NCBI GenBank assembly: GCA_030374765.1
Contig: JARGXX010000033.1
Coordinates: 310,001 to 374,000 of the forward strand
DNA: 64,000 bases
From: Agarophyton chilense
Lineage: Eukaryota > Rhodophyta > Florideophyceae > Gracilariales > Gracilariaceae
Reading direction: 5' to 3'
Shown: positions 1 to 10,451 of the stretch, one piece after another
How positions within the stretch are numbered: position 1 is the stretch's first letter
How the letters are laid out: each line of letters opens with the position of its first letter
Notes under the pieces: model-generated
Seen by the model: only the letters and a program-made list of their open reading frames with translations
Database searches by the model: none
Told to the model about the DNA's origin: nothing
Made by a program: the position numbers and the translations under genes

Positions 1-687
1 TTGAACCCATGTCCTCTGAACACCAAATAATGTAGGCTGGAGATATATGGTGAGCAAAAGGAAGGTTGAAGTTTTCGACGTTGCGCGTTGACCGACGCGA
101 CAAAAGATGTTCCGCTGTAAGGAAAGGCTTCAATAGCGTTGAGTTCGTCGGTTACTTTTGTAGAACAAGAACGCAAAAATGGCCATTCGACTGACCCCTG
201 AGTTTTTTTTTATTCACTCAGCATTTCGGGGAATTTCCAAAATTTTCTGGAATCCCACGGTCTGCGCTGCTGGAAGTTACTGTTTAGTGAAACTGGTCGT
301 GGTTTTGGTTTTGTGTTGGTGGTGGGTGGGGGGTGCACTGTATAGCTAGAGCAGTAAAGCTCCACCGGTCTTTAAACGCATTTTGGTGGAGCATTGCTGT
401 CAGTTGCGCACAACAGCCGACACTCGTGACTACACGGCATTAGTTACATGCAGGTGATCGGCATGCCTCAGGCATGATTAGGTCTTGCTTTACATTCGAC
501 ATGATTCACTTCAATGCTCACATATGCGAACTCATAAACCTCAACTGTTACCACAGTTGTGAAGCAACAATTCTTCTTCTACGCATCAGCGCACCGATAT
601 GGAAATGCACGCAAGGCGTGATCTCAAGAAACTCGAGAAGCGCAGGCATTGCTGAGGCGTCTTCGACAGAAGGGAGTCAAGAACGGG
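1..687. other. Upstream region, no gene seen
   Basis: No recognisable coding sequence or RNA gene. Short open frames here have no motif and no low-complexity signature. The right end probably holds the promoter of the secreted-protein gene that follows. Confidence 0.5.
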
Positions 688-694
688 TATAAAG
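688..694 (+). promoter_or_regulatory. Putative TATA box of the cysteine-rich protein gene
   Basis: A TATAAAG heptamer lies 109 bases upstream of the ATG at 803. The interval to the ATG is rich in C and A, like a short eukaryotic 5' leader. Assignment is by motif and spacing only. Confidence 0.4.
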
Positions 695-802
695 GCCGAA
701 ACTCATCTCCGTTCTTGTTCACGTCGTCATCTCAAACACAACCTTCACCTCTTGACTTCAATCAAGCCACCATACACAACACCCTCATCCACATCGCTCA
801 AC

Positions 803-1255
803 ATGAATTCTCTTGTCCGTTTTTCGTTTTGTACCGTTCTCCTCCTGATCGTCTTGTGCGCACCGACTGGGTCTCATTCATTTTGCTTCAAAGATATGTA
901 TCTCTCCCTGGGTGACGATCAACTCTGGGCGGCTGCCAGAGAGGGCAGTCGAGTTGGTGGATGTTACATTCCCTCTGCCGGCCCACCAGCCTTTTGTGAC
1001 CTTTATGTCAAATCGGCAGTCAGAGGATCTGATGGCGATTTTGGATGGCCAAAGAACAGAAATAACCGCGGAACTGGATGTGTCAAGGCTCCTGAACTTC
1101 CCCGAAGCAGGTCACACTGTTTCTTCAACAGGCGCGATTACGATCTTCCGAATAGTGAATTGAGTGCTTTCTGTACTGGAAATGGAAAAGCCAACGCTCT
1201 GGCTCAGCTTCGCCATGCTCTTCGTAATAATGCTTGTTTGCTACCTACCTGCTAG
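803..1255 (+). CDS. Small secreted cysteine-rich protein, unknown family
   Basis: A 150-residue protein. The ATG at 803 is chosen because it starts a clear signal peptide: a short polar/basic start, a hydrophobic core over residues 9-20 and a likely cleavage near residues 24-26 (Gly-Ser-His-Ser). The frame stays open upstream to 752, but only through a TTG codon and without signal character. The mature part has eight cysteines (residues 28, 54, 65, 93, 106, 124, 145, 150), an even number suited to four disulfides, and the last residue is Cys. It is also rich in Arg, Gly, Asn and Ser. No enzyme motif is visible and I do not recognise the family. It is probably extracellular or in the cell wall, perhaps a defence or matrix peptide (inference). 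The gene is uninterrupted and has a TATA box upstream, so it is the best host-gene candidate at the left end. Confidence 0.75.
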   Translation: MNSLVRFSFCTVLLLIVLCAPTGSHSFCFKDMYLSLGDDQLWAAAREGSRVGGCYIPSAGPPAFCDLYVKSAVRGSDGDFGWPKNRNNRGTGCVKAPELPRSRSHCFFNRRDYDLPNSELSAFCTGNGKANALAQLRHALRNNACLLPTC

Positions 1256-1687
1256 GAGCAGGTTGGTAATCGCAGTACCTGATGAGTGGAACTAATGTCA
1301 GCCATGTTGTAATTGGCGGTCTCATTTTCCATCGGCTCGAAACGTTTGTCTTTTTATTTAGTATTAGACTCAGATTGGGGATTAATTAGACTTGCTAAAA
1401 CTGATAAAATCCGTTGTGGAACACTTTTCATTGCGTTTTGGTTATTGAGCATTGGAACATGTATTGAAGGAGCGGAGCGGATTCAGTTTCTATAAATTCT
1501 GGATAATGAACTATGGGACTAATCGATTACCTCCGCTACAAAGATAGACTATTGTTAAGGATGCGAGCAATCTGTAGCACGCCAGCGCATTGCCATCACT
1601 TCCAGCGTGGCATTCACATGCTACACTGGCAATTCAATCGCTAGCAAGTTTAATTCGTTCGACCAATCACCGACCCCCTCGCCGGCT

Positions 1688-1757
1688 TACGTCCTCCGAA
1701 GGGACCTCTGCGCTACCGCAGGCATACGTCCTCCGATCGGACCTCTGTGCCACCAAG
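1688..1757. repeat. Two-copy tandem repeat, 37-bp period
   Basis: The stretch beginning TACGTCCTCCGA at 1688 recurs at 1725 with a few substitutions (GAAGGGACC versus GATCGGACC, CGCTACC versus TGCCACC). Two copies only, with no coding consequence that I can see. Confidence 0.6.
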
Positions 1758-2660
1758 GTAGCCTCCCTGGCACATGCACCTCTTGGCTACTGATTGCTGA
1801 TGAGTACCAGAGCCAGCTACCCGGGAAGGTCTGCTAAAAAGCCGAACGGCTCCCCGCGACTACCCGCTACTACTGCATGGCGAAGGAGTGTCATAGCCAG
1901 TAAAGGAAGTCCGCAAGATCAAGAATTCTACCATCGCGTTCTTGCGGTCGCCCTGCAAGTACAACCGCAAGCGAAGCATCGACGACTGAGCTGTGTGCTC
2001 GTCGCTGGCCACAAATCCTACAAAACAAATCACGCAAATGCGCTGAATTTTGAAACAGCATGGGTTTTTCTGCGCAACCCACGCAGTCGTGGGTAGCAAA
2101 TTCTGTTCCTTTTTGAACAGAGTTTGAACTGATGGATAAATAGATGTCTCTGATCTGTCTGGACTTTAAAAGTGTTGGTTGCTAGATCAGAACAATCAGC
2201 AGCGAACGTAACGTAGTCGTAGTCGCCTAGAAAGCAGCTTAGCAGTAGAGGCCACCGTGGCCCAAACAGGGTAACACACTACAGAAGAAAAGACTTGCTC
2301 CCACGGGAAGACCTGGAGAAGCGAAGGGCAGTCTCGGGAGAAGTCTTCCGAGAACTGTTGCTGCCTGATCTGTTGCCGTATTTTTTTCAAGTGCGTAGTC
2401 CATCGCCCGCCGTAGCGTATTGAAAAACAACTATCTTTTGCAGATGTTAGGTAGAACTTGTGGGATTGGCTTCGCCCCTCTGCTTCTTTTAATTTCGTTT
2501 GCCCAGCTCCAACCCAACATCATTCAAACTGTGGTTTCTTTTGTAAACAGAGACGACACAGTTCCTTCGTAGTCGAACCAGTTTCAATCCAAAATATCAT
2601 AGTACAGCTCTTTGTCGTTAGAAAATGTTTTGGACTTTCAAAGAACGAGATGATGTTTTT

Positions 2661-2700
2661 ATCGTGCTATGCGCATGGTGACGTCAATGCATGGCACGAT
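2661..2700. repeat. Hairpin enclosing a TGACGTCA octamer
   Basis: Arms 2661-2672 and 2689-2700 are complementary over 12 bases with one mismatch. The 16-base loop contains TGACGTCA (2679-2686), the consensus for CREB/ATF-type bZIP factors. It may be a regulatory site or chance; no gene is clearly placed to use it. Confidence 0.45.
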
Positions 2701-4070
2701 AGATGACAGCAACATATTCACGGTCAACATGATCTGGATGAGGTAGGAACGAAGGTGGACAGGTTTACATTATTGAGACAATACATGGTCAGCGATGTAT
2801 CTGCTAGATCCTGGTACTGTACACGCCACTGTACCTGTTTCAATCTTTGTCCATGAGGACTGTGGTTGTGTCCATTTTGCGTTCGGCAAACCCATCCACA
2901 CCTGGGATTGCTGGAGGCAAACAGGGTTGCTCACTCTTAGCACCCGGCCAGCTGAGGTACCTTTCCACTCTGTCCCACGCTTTCCGATAGTTTTTCTCGC
3001 ACAACAGAATGACGACTCGGAAAGCACCTCTACCCAAAAAATGCAATAAACACGAGATTCTTTCGTTCTTTCATCACGCACACTAGCATCATATAAAGCT
3101 AGGCGATCGATATTTAGAATTCATTTGTGCTTTGATTTTACCAAACGACTCCAAAGAAACAGCAATCGGTTTTGTGCATTCGACATTTTTTTCTATGACG
3201 CAGATGGTATTTGCATTGCTTGTGTGTTATCGGGTTTTGTAACTTTGCTTGACCCCACATAAACAAAGTATCATTACTCATGGAAACAGTGCTTTGCTTA
3301 ACTAAGTTTTCTTGTTATGAAAGACAAAAGACGCTTGTATTTTCAACTCTTTGAGGTATCTAAGCCAAGAGAACAAAAGTAAATTGCCATGACAGGGCGC
3401 ATACATGATTTAAGAATTATGGAACGGGAAGGCTTCCATTCCCCTGTTCAGCTTCGAGAAGTAGTATTGCCACCAAATAATATTCGACTCCCCCCTTCAC
3501 CACAATTAACCTTCATTAAATTCGGCCCCTTCGTTTGAATTGAAATGTACGTTCACCGCCCTTTCCCCGGATGCAAGAAATCCGCGCTTTGCTGTTTGGA
3601 AAATGCGCCAAATATCACAACTGTTTTCCGAAAAGTTTTTTCGCCTGAGCTCTTACCCTGTTGTAGAGTATTAGCATTAGTATTTGATATCCTTCGGAGT
3701 AGTACGCTGTAGTCTTTGAACTTTTCTACTCTCGCAGCTAAGTCATGAATCACTTTTTTCTTATTGAGTTCCTGTCTTACCCACGTCGCAATTCTCATCA
3801 ACTATAGCGCTGGCGATATCAAAAACCTTTATCCCTGAATCTCGAAGAACAAGATGGGCGCATCGGTGTCTCACAAGCTGCATGACGCATTCACGCCAAT
3901 CTATCTCATAATCAACTTCACTCTACCTTCCTTTAAATGCCCATCCCCAATGTATTCTGCTTTGGATACACTCAAACACACTTAAACAACTATGCTGTTC
4001 TTTAGTTCACAAAAACTAGCTCTTAGTATACAAATACGCTTCTATACTCCAGTTCTCAGTTCTTCCCAAC

Positions 4071-4664
4071 ATGAACCGTAGCAATAGAAATCGCCCCCAA
4101 TATAAAAACTCTTCGTCGTCCAGGGACAGTGGACGAGGAAGACCACGAAGGCGAAGCCGACACAGCGGTACTGCTGAACGCCTCCCCTCATTTAATGCAA
4201 CTTTAAGCCGGATCACAAGTTTCTACCGCACACCACAGCCCGGCGCCTCCAGAAGAATACAAAATCTTTTGAATCCGGCCAGCCCGCATCCCCAGGCGGA
4301 AAGACTTCCATCCGTGGACCAAATATTTGAGGAGAGCTTGCAATATCGAGCGCCACCTCAGCAGGCTAATCCGTGCCGAAACGTGCCTAGTTTGCAACAT
4401 CTACTGGTGGGAGCCATTGCACGACTTCCTGGGCAGCTGCAACCACGCTTTACCTGTAACCGAACCAAAACTTCACAATTTGGACGCAAATGCACACACA
4501 CACACATGCAACAGTACAGTACGGAACAGCACAGTACGGAACAGCACAGTACGGAACAGCACAGTACGGAACAGCACAGAACAGAGCAAATGTGGGTTAT
4601 GATAGCGAACAGTTTGAGAACAACAGACTGCTGGAGGGCAATCATAGCTTTAGTTAAGAACTAG
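4071..4664 (+). CDS. Hypothetical low-complexity protein with in-frame minisatellite
   Basis: A 197-codon frame from an ATG. The first 35 residues are rich in Arg, Ser and Asn (RS-like). The middle is Pro/Gln-rich and repeats an ERLPS motif (residues ~36 and ~78). Residues ~148-168 are a Ser-Thr-Glu-Gln-His repeat encoded by a 15-bp minisatellite. A CA microsatellite sits just upstream in the frame (Thr-His-Thr-His). The repeat period is a multiple of three, so length change would keep the frame. I recognise no family. It could be a disordered host protein or a chance ORF across simple repeats. Confidence 0.35.
   Translation: MNRSNRNRPQYKNSSSSRDSGRGRPRRRSRHSGTAERLPSFNATLSRITSFYRTPQPGASRRIQNLLNPASPHPQAERLPSVDQIFEESLQYRAPPQQANPCRNVPSLQHLLVGAIARLPGQLQPRFTCNRTKTSQFGRKCTHTHMQQYSTEQHSTEQHSTEQHSTEQHRTEQMWVMIANSLRTTDCWRAIIALVKN
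4493..4575. repeat. CA microsatellite plus 15-bp minisatellite
   Basis: A run of CA dinucleotides (about 4493-4506) is followed by four perfect tandem copies of ACAGTACGGAACAGC at 4516-4575, then a degenerate tail. The minisatellite encodes a five-residue repeat in the surrounding plus-strand frame. Confidence 0.85.
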
Positions 4665-5035
4665 TGACAACATCTATCCTCCAGGAGAGGAAGAAGCAGT
4701 GGAATACGAAAACTGAAACAACTTGTGTGAAACACAACCCTGGTCTAACTGGCAATTACTCCGGAGTACCCTACACCTGAAATAACGCGGAAAGGTATCG
4801 CTTTCTATGCTGATTACTCCGGACATCCGTTCTGAAATAACAGGTGGCGAGAACGTAGCTTATGCTGAGTACTATGAACTCTTCGAGTCCTGAACTAACA
4901 GATAGACTACCCAGACTACACAGTGTACAGTGCCGATCCTCAACAGAAATCACGTGAGGAGAACACGCCTTGCTGTGCAAGATCGCAGTGAGGCCCTGCC
5001 ACGGATCCGCGTCTTTACATAACAGCCTGTGTAAG
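4665..5035. other. Flank left of Copia A, no gene
   Basis: No plausible coding sequence. The minus-strand open frame across 4771-5208 runs through the 5' LTR of Copia A and is taken as chance. The last five bases (GTAAG, 5031-5035) are the candidate left target-site duplication of Copia A. Confidence 0.5.
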
Positions 5036-5243
5036 TGCGCAATACACGATTTCCACCTGGCACAATGCCGCCGGCGCTGCATACTAAACCTCACTATTGC
5101 TCCACCCTGAGACACTGGGGAGAGAGGAGCAAGAGGGGACACCTTGTGCCCGTTCCACCTTCCTCGGTTCCACCACGCGTTGCGAATGCATACTAGACAC
5201 CAAACCAACAGCCCTCCCGCTCTGCGTGCGACTTCTTCCCATA
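5036..5243 (+). repeat. Copia A 5' LTR
   Basis: 208 bp, starting TG and ending CATA, matching 23075-23284 along its length with scattered substitutions. The right boundary is set by the PBS that follows and by the point where similarity to the 3' copy stops. Confidence 0.85.
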
Positions 5244-5256
5244 GTTATGAGCCCAG
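5244..5256 (+). other. Copia A primer-binding site (initiator tRNA-Met, anticodon arm)
   Basis: GTTATGAGCCCAG directly follows the 5' LTR. Its reverse complement, CTGGGCTCATAAC, is the anticodon stem-loop of eukaryotic initiator tRNA-Met (anticodon CAT), not a tRNA 3' end. This is the half-tRNA priming known from Drosophila copia and Ty5. Confidence 0.8.
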
Positions 5257-5270
5257 CGGCAGGAGCTGTT

Positions 5271-6280
5271 ATGTCTTTCAATCCGACAGACCCGCCAAAG
5301 TTTTATACGACCAAGGATCTACAAGAATGGCGCCGCAACGTTTGTCAATGAGTTGATACTATTTCTATGGCTGCCAAGAAGGGCACCGATCGTCGTTACC
5401 AAAAAATCTTTGCGACTCTAGGTCTAAAGCTGTAAGAAAGAGCTTTATCTAGTGCTCAGAACTCCGTGGTCGACGTAGCCCCAGAAAAGGGAATTGTTGA
5501 TTAAAAGCGATAATAACAAGTGAAAGCGGTATGCAGAATCGTTAAACTTGTCGCAGTCGACCCTCCATTTGCTGTTGTTTCTCGTTTGATTTCTTCATTC
5601 AACCGTGTTACAAACTGCTATCCTTGCGAGGATGAGACTCTGGCTAGCATCGTATCACGTTTCCGCGGCTTCGCTGCCGATCATCCCATGCACGGTGGAC
5701 TCTCATCTTCGTCTCAGGTTGGAGAAGTTCTGGCAATAACGCTACTCAACAATGCATCTTTGAGTGAGGAGACGTTGACCAATGCCAAACTACAACTCAA
5801 GTCTCTCGCCGAAGCTTGCATGAGAAGTGAAAGTTATACTGGGGATACCTAGCACCACATCAATCTCGTGAAGTTTCAGGAGTCCGTAAACAACCTTCGT
5901 GAACTGCTATCGAGGCTTGACCTGAACATTTAGAGGCCCGATAATCACAATATGACGAAGGCAAAGCTTTTGGTAACCAAGAGAAAGATCCATGAAGCGG
6001 TCGTTGAGTTAGAAGGACATCTTACAGACACTCACTCAAAGACCAGCCCAACTCCTTCAATCAACAAGCTCCTTCAACCCCCCAGCAGATGCCGTCTAAA
6101 CCTGGATGACGCGGTTACAGTCATACGGAATCTGTCTTTTACCCCTTCGAGCTCTGCTGCTCACTACATAAGGGAAGACCTTGAAAACATCGTGGGTCAG
6201 AAAGTCCAAACTGCCTTATTTGCGACTTCCCAATCCAACCAGAGCGTACTAACTCGCTTGGTAAATATGAAGGAGTGAAA
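5271..6280 (+). pseudogene. Copia A gag, N-terminal part
   Basis: The ATG at 5271 lies 14 bases after the PBS. The frame aligns with Copia B gag: the block around 5520-5852 (…VDPPFAVVSRLISSF…, then a stretch ending in GEVLAIT.LNN) matches 24894-25190, and 6100-6200 (LNLDDAVTVIRNLS) matches 25456-25495. Several stops interrupt it after residue ~26 and before 5520. Gypsy 1 cuts gag at 6280; the zinc-knuckle part continues at 17508. Gag would form the virus-like particle. Confidence 0.85.
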
Positions 6281-6914
6281 TGTCGTACAATCACCTCTGG
6301 GGTATGCTACTGTCTTGTCTCGGGAGCGTAGTGACGCTCAACCGTAAGGAGCGTGTTGACGCTCAACCTTAGAAGGTAGACGTAGTAAACCTCGATGGTA
6401 ACAGGGCACCGTCAAAACCTGCTGGGGCAAACGGCGAGGCGACTAGCCTATAACGTGTAGGTGAACGATGGTAGGCGTCGACGCGCGGGAAAGCCTGTGT
6501 GGTAGTTCAGAAACAATAAACCAAAAGGTATAGTCGTGAACCAAGTGATGCCTGTATTTATCAGATTAGGATGGGGGAGGTGCAGTTCCCTATATGCAGT
6601 AAACTGCACTCTCCAGATCACCCGGGAGGTGCCAGCAAGGCACGGTCTCTGACCTAGTGTCAGAGACCTGGCCAGCACTGGCTACAGTGCCAGGTGGCGA
6701 CTCAACTACTGTACTCAAATACACATAATTACAATTACTATCACTAAGAATTACTCAACCAGAAGGTACATGTCAACACTACACGTGGCTGACAACACCT
6801 AGATGGTAGCTCGCCCGGAGCTGCATGACCGATGATTCCTTGCATCCATCACCTACAAGGTCAGTGTAGTATATTGACAACCTCAAACGTCAAACCTTTT
6901 CCCACTATACGACA
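6281..6914 (-). repeat. Gypsy 1 3' LTR
   Basis: 634 bp, TG…CA on the plus strand, near-identical to 16874-17507. Two adjacent 25-bp units at 6324-6364 each form a small hairpin (GAGCGT…ACGCTC); both are kept in the other LTR. A short open frame inside the LTR (6448-6678, minus) recurs in the partner LTR and is not a gene. Confidence 0.95.
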
Positions 6915-6916
6915 GA

Positions 6917-6926
6917 CCCCCTTCCT
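6917..6926 (-). other. Gypsy 1 polypurine tract
   Basis: On the element strand this reads AGGAAGGGGG and lies two bases from the 3' LTR, the expected place for plus-strand DNA priming. It fixes the element orientation as minus, in agreement with gag-pol. Confidence 0.8.
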
Positions 6927-7608
6927 ACCCGTGAGGCACGCCCCGTGTCTCCTTCCATCACAACGTACAGTGGTTGCGAGCGACAGCGGCGCCGGCATCA
7001 GAGTGGTGTCTGTACACGACACGCGATCCCTTGAGGTTCCGAACTTGGCGCCAGTATCGGTTGGGGAGGGCGCGCGACGACGTCTGCGCCCGAATTGAGC
7101 GACATCCATTCAGGTAGGGACTGTTATGAGGGCGATGCAGAGTAACTAACGCGCTCGCGGACAGCTTTTCGGTAGTGGCCCTGCTTGCTTGCGATTCTGC
7201 TTCCGCATCGCCCACTGTCTAACCAAGTTGGTATCGCATCCTTCCCGGTTACTGCAACTTCATTCCCTTCCTAGGTCCCTGCGCCGCGCCGTCCCGTCTC
7301 GTCGTTCCCACGGCTCGACAACCCTTCTGGTAGTACTGCCCTTAATTGGCGGCGTGGCGACCGTAACCGTACTGTCCGGCTTTTCCCTGAGGCATTCCTG
7401 GTTTCCCGACCTTTCAGGTTTCGTCTACCTTGTAAGGATTGACTCGTGGCGCCGGTGGGGCCTGAGCCTGCGTCGATACAACCATTGAGGTGTTTGTCTG
7501 GGTCCGTGGTGGAAACTTCCGGGTGTGAGACCTTATTGGTGTTGAGCGGCCCCGTCGGTAATTACGCGACCTTTTTCCGGTTTTTCATTCCGGTTTACTT
7601 TCGAGGTA

Positions 7609-10074
7609 ATGACAGGATCGCGCCACCTCCGCGCACGCGTTCGAACCCACTCGGTACCACGTCAGTGCACCTCGCGCCGCATCGTGGTTTCGTCACCGAT
7701 ACCTCGAAGGGGTGGGTCGTCCCCACAAGCAGCACCAGCGCTCGAGAGACGCGAGATGCTGGTTACCATTGAGGTTGTAGAAGTTGGCGATTCCGAGGGG
7801 ATTGATACCCCTGCCGTTATGCTTTTAAGCTCGCATTGGTCCTGTTCCACGATACCTCAAAGTTCTGGACCCGCTCGCAACCGCATGCCGGCCACTGTTG
7901 TACCCGAAAGGTCAGTGTCGGTACTACCGGAAAGGTTGGATCCGTTGGCCGTCTCCTCAGAACGGACCGAGGAGGCTCTACTTCAGAAGGATGAATACCT
8001 GCTGTTGTTCACCGCGGCGGTGGAGGTCAAGTCATCACTTTGTTCGTCGGGTGGAGCTACGGCCTTCCCAACCATGTCAGGTAGCGGCCCATCTCGTGGT
8101 CGTGGACGCGGTGGTATTACCAAGAGGGTAAGTCGCTCGACTTCGCGAACGGCTACCAACATTGGATTTCGCAGTATGCCTGTCCCTGCGACTGAGTTCT
8201 CCCCTGGGACTCCGGCTGACCCGTACCAATGCAGTGGTGGACTTCCTTCGACGACCCAAACCAATCGGGCTCATAATCTCGCGTTTGGTGCGGCGAACCG
8301 GACGACGAGTCAATATGGACCTTTTGGTATTACCTTCGACCAGGTGACGAACAATGACCTGTTGAAGCACGATTGGCCTGTGGCGGTAGCGAATTCGTCG
8401 TTGCCGGCAGCTCTTACCAGACCACAATTGGATACCTACTTGGGTTTGTCCCGTTGGGACTGCGAGCGCCTTCGCCCTGTTCCCTTGCTCTTGAAGAAAC
8501 GGGACCAAGAGTCTCAACCTCATCAAGGTCTACTGGAATGTTTCCAGAGTCGTCAGCGTCATACACCTTTGAGGTATTTCATCCCGCCGATATATCCGAG
8601 CGACTTGCGGTATGTGCGCATCGAACCTGAGCTGGATTATTACCGTCGATTGGTGGTGCAAGTGTGCCAGTACCCGTCTATTCCGGAGACTTACCCTCCG
8701 GTTTCACCTGACTTGGTTTCCTTGAATCGGCCTTTCACCACTATCAATTGGGCTGAACGTAGTAGGTGGGGCGAGGATTCAGCGACGGAGAGTCGCGTTC
8801 GCACTCGCAATTCGTACACTCGCGTTATGCATATGTTTCATATCGTCGAGTACTTCTCACAACCTACGAAGGACAGACGCTATTGGTACGTGCTTCGACC
8901 AGAGTGGTGGGAGTCCTATGAGGTTCCGTTATCACTGAGCGTGCCCACTCCGCCGGTCTTGGCGTACTTCGGGAGTCAGATTTCCCGGAACCTAGAGCTG
9001 TATTACCTCATTTGGTCGATTTTCCTCTCGGAGTGGACCGTACTGGTTGCCATCCTGGCTCTGGAGGCCGCCAGTTACGGTATCGATTGGGATTGTCGCA
9101 ATCCCGACTGTGACATATACCGAGATGGTGTTCAACCTGTAGGTCGCATCTTTTTCATACCTCCGAGGGTTGCCCAGGATATTTCCCGATTTGGTTACGA
9201 GAACATCGTGGAGGGGACCGATTATACTGTGAAGGATTTGGACTCGTATCTCGAGCAGAGCAAGAATTACCATTGGGATTCCCATCAAGGTTGGGAGGCT
9301 TTCGATCCCGCAACTTGGAAGATTGTGCCTCGCCACACCCAATACTATCCCGGGGAGCCTCCTGTTTATGGAGCTCCCGCGAGCCCCGAACCTTTTCACG
9401 GTACTGTGGAGACACCAGTTGGTCGGAATGCTGGTCTTTTCCCGTCCGAGCCGTTACCACAAGGTCGTAAGTCGCCTATCCCTACGGTTGTGACTCCTAC
9501 TCAACCGAGCTCCTCGCGGGTTGCTGGTCCGGTTCGACCTCTGTTGGCGGGTATTGCTCGTCCTCCGCCTCAATCTATGATGGATTCTCCGGCCGTGGTC
9601 GGATTGCTGGCTCGAATTCGCCAGTCTTGCGTCACCAACTTTCAGAGGGCTGGACCTACCTTCGTGGTCGCTGCATTGACGCTCCTTGAAGATTTGCTGC
9701 CGCGCCATGCGCAATACATGAAGGCGCTGAACCAACTTGGTGAGTTCCGGAATCAGTTACAGGTGGACATGTACCAACTGGCCACCCGTCAGGTTGCCAA
9801 TCTTGCAAGTGTCTCTGCTGCTGCACCATCTCATCCTTTGACAGATCCCCTTCTAGGTGCCAATTTGAACCCTGCGGTTTTGCAACCTGCTCCGGCGGTT
9901 CCTTTCGTTCATCCTCCTTTGGTTTTGACTTCTTTCCCCAGTGGCGGGGCTACCGCTCCTTCGCTACCTCTTAGGTCGATGGCTCCTAGTATTTCTGCAG
10001 GTTTTCCTCCGTGGGTAGTCACTAACACGCGTCCTCCTGATTCCATTGCTCCTAACCCGACAGGTCCTTCTTAA
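7609..10074 (+). CDS. Gypsy 1 antisense ORF, 821 codons, unknown function
   Basis: A fully open plus-strand frame inside the minus-strand Gypsy 1, between pol and the 3' LTR. ATGs occur at 7609 and, with better context (ACCATGTC), at 8074; the 155 residues between them are Arg/Ser/Val-rich and may not be translated. After 8074 come an RG-rich stretch (residues ~158-168), a Tyr/Trp-rich central part (~270-560) with one hydrophobic segment (~462-490) that could be a membrane helix or a buried core, a Pro-rich linker, a helical block (~650-720) and a Pro/Ala-rich tail. I see no protease, helicase, nuclease, methyltransferase or envelope motif. Gag-pol on the other strand is broken, yet this frame has no stop. 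Antisense ORFs in the same place are known from plant Ty3/gypsy elements such as Grande1; whether this one is related is unknown. Confidence 0.7.
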   Translation: MTGSRHLRARVRTHSVPRQCTSRRIVVSSPIPRRGGSSPQAAPALERREMLVTIEVVEVGDSEGIDTPAVMLLSSHWSCSTIPQSSGPARNRMPATVVPERSVSVLPERLDPLAVSSERTEEALLQKDEYLLLFTAAVEVKSSLCSSGGATAFPTMSGSGPSRGRGRGGITKRVSRSTSRTATNIGFRSMPVPATEFSPGTPADPYQCSGGLPSTTQTNRAHNLAFGAANRTTSQYGPFGITFDQVTNNDLLKHDWPVAVANSSLPAALTRPQLDTYLGLSRWDCERLRPVPLLLKKRDQESQPHQGLLECFQSRQRHTPLRYFIPPIYPSDLRYVRIEPELDYYRRLVVQVCQYPSIPETYPPVSPDLVSLNRPFTTINWAERSRWGEDSATESRVRTRNSYTRVMHMFHIVEYFSQPTKDRRYWYVLRPEWWESYEVPLSLSVPTPPVLAYFGSQISRNLELYYLIWSIFLSEWTVLVAILALEAASYGIDWDCRNPDCDIYRDGVQPVGRIFFIPPRVAQDISRFGYENIVEGTDYTVKDLDSYLEQSKNYHWDSHQGWEAFDPATWKIVPRHTQYYPGEPPVYGAPASPEPFHGTVETPVGRNAGLFPSEPLPQGRKSPIPTVVTPTQPSSSRVAGPVRPLLAGIARPPPQSMMDSPAVVGLLARIRQSCVTNFQRAGPTFVVAALTLLEDLLPRHAQYMKALNQLGEFRNQLQVDMYQLATRQVANLASVSAAAPSHPLTDPLLGANLNPAVLQPAPAVPFVHPPLVLTSFPSGGATAPSLPLRSMAPSISAGFPPWVVTNTRPPDSIAPNPTGPS

Positions 10075-10451
10075 AGTAAATTGTAGTCTCTTCTTGTCTC
10101 CTCTACTGTTCCATTCGGTTGTTCTTTCGTGTCCTCACTTGTAGGTAATCTGACGCATATGGGTCCACCTTCCGCGGAAAACGACGTATCTTCTCCCCAT
10201 TCCTTAGGCCTGAGTACCACGAAGGTCTAAGGTTAGCCGTCTGCAGGCATCGGCTCCTTGCGACGGCGCCAATACCTGATACGGAAGTGTGGGGGTATTG
10301 CGGCTGGGGGTTCGAGGGTGTCCCCTTCAGGGCCCCAGCCATACCACCTTACGGTGTAGTTCAGACCATTGTAGGTTCGCGTGTGGCCCACCAGACGGTC
10401 CACGGGAAATTCCTCTGAGGTTTGGTCCTGATCTTTCGGGGGAACGCTACC

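Larger units (their letters stand above)
1256..4070. other. Long gap with no convincing gene
   Basis: Several open frames of 60-105 codons occur on both strands (for example 2770-3081 minus and 3553-3801 minus), but none has a family motif, a signal peptide or a clear coding bias. They may be chance ORFs or remnants. The stretch holds a two-copy tandem repeat near 1.7 kb and a hairpin at 2661-2700, listed separately. Confidence 0.5.

Noticed and set aside
4771..5208. 145-codon minus-strand ORF at the left end of Copia A
   Set aside because: It runs across the LTR boundary and part of it recurs in the 3' LTR; chance frame.
6448..6678. Minus-strand ORFs at 6448-6678 and 17041-17298
   Set aside because: Both are the same stretch of the two Gypsy 1 LTRs read in one frame; no motif, so not genes.
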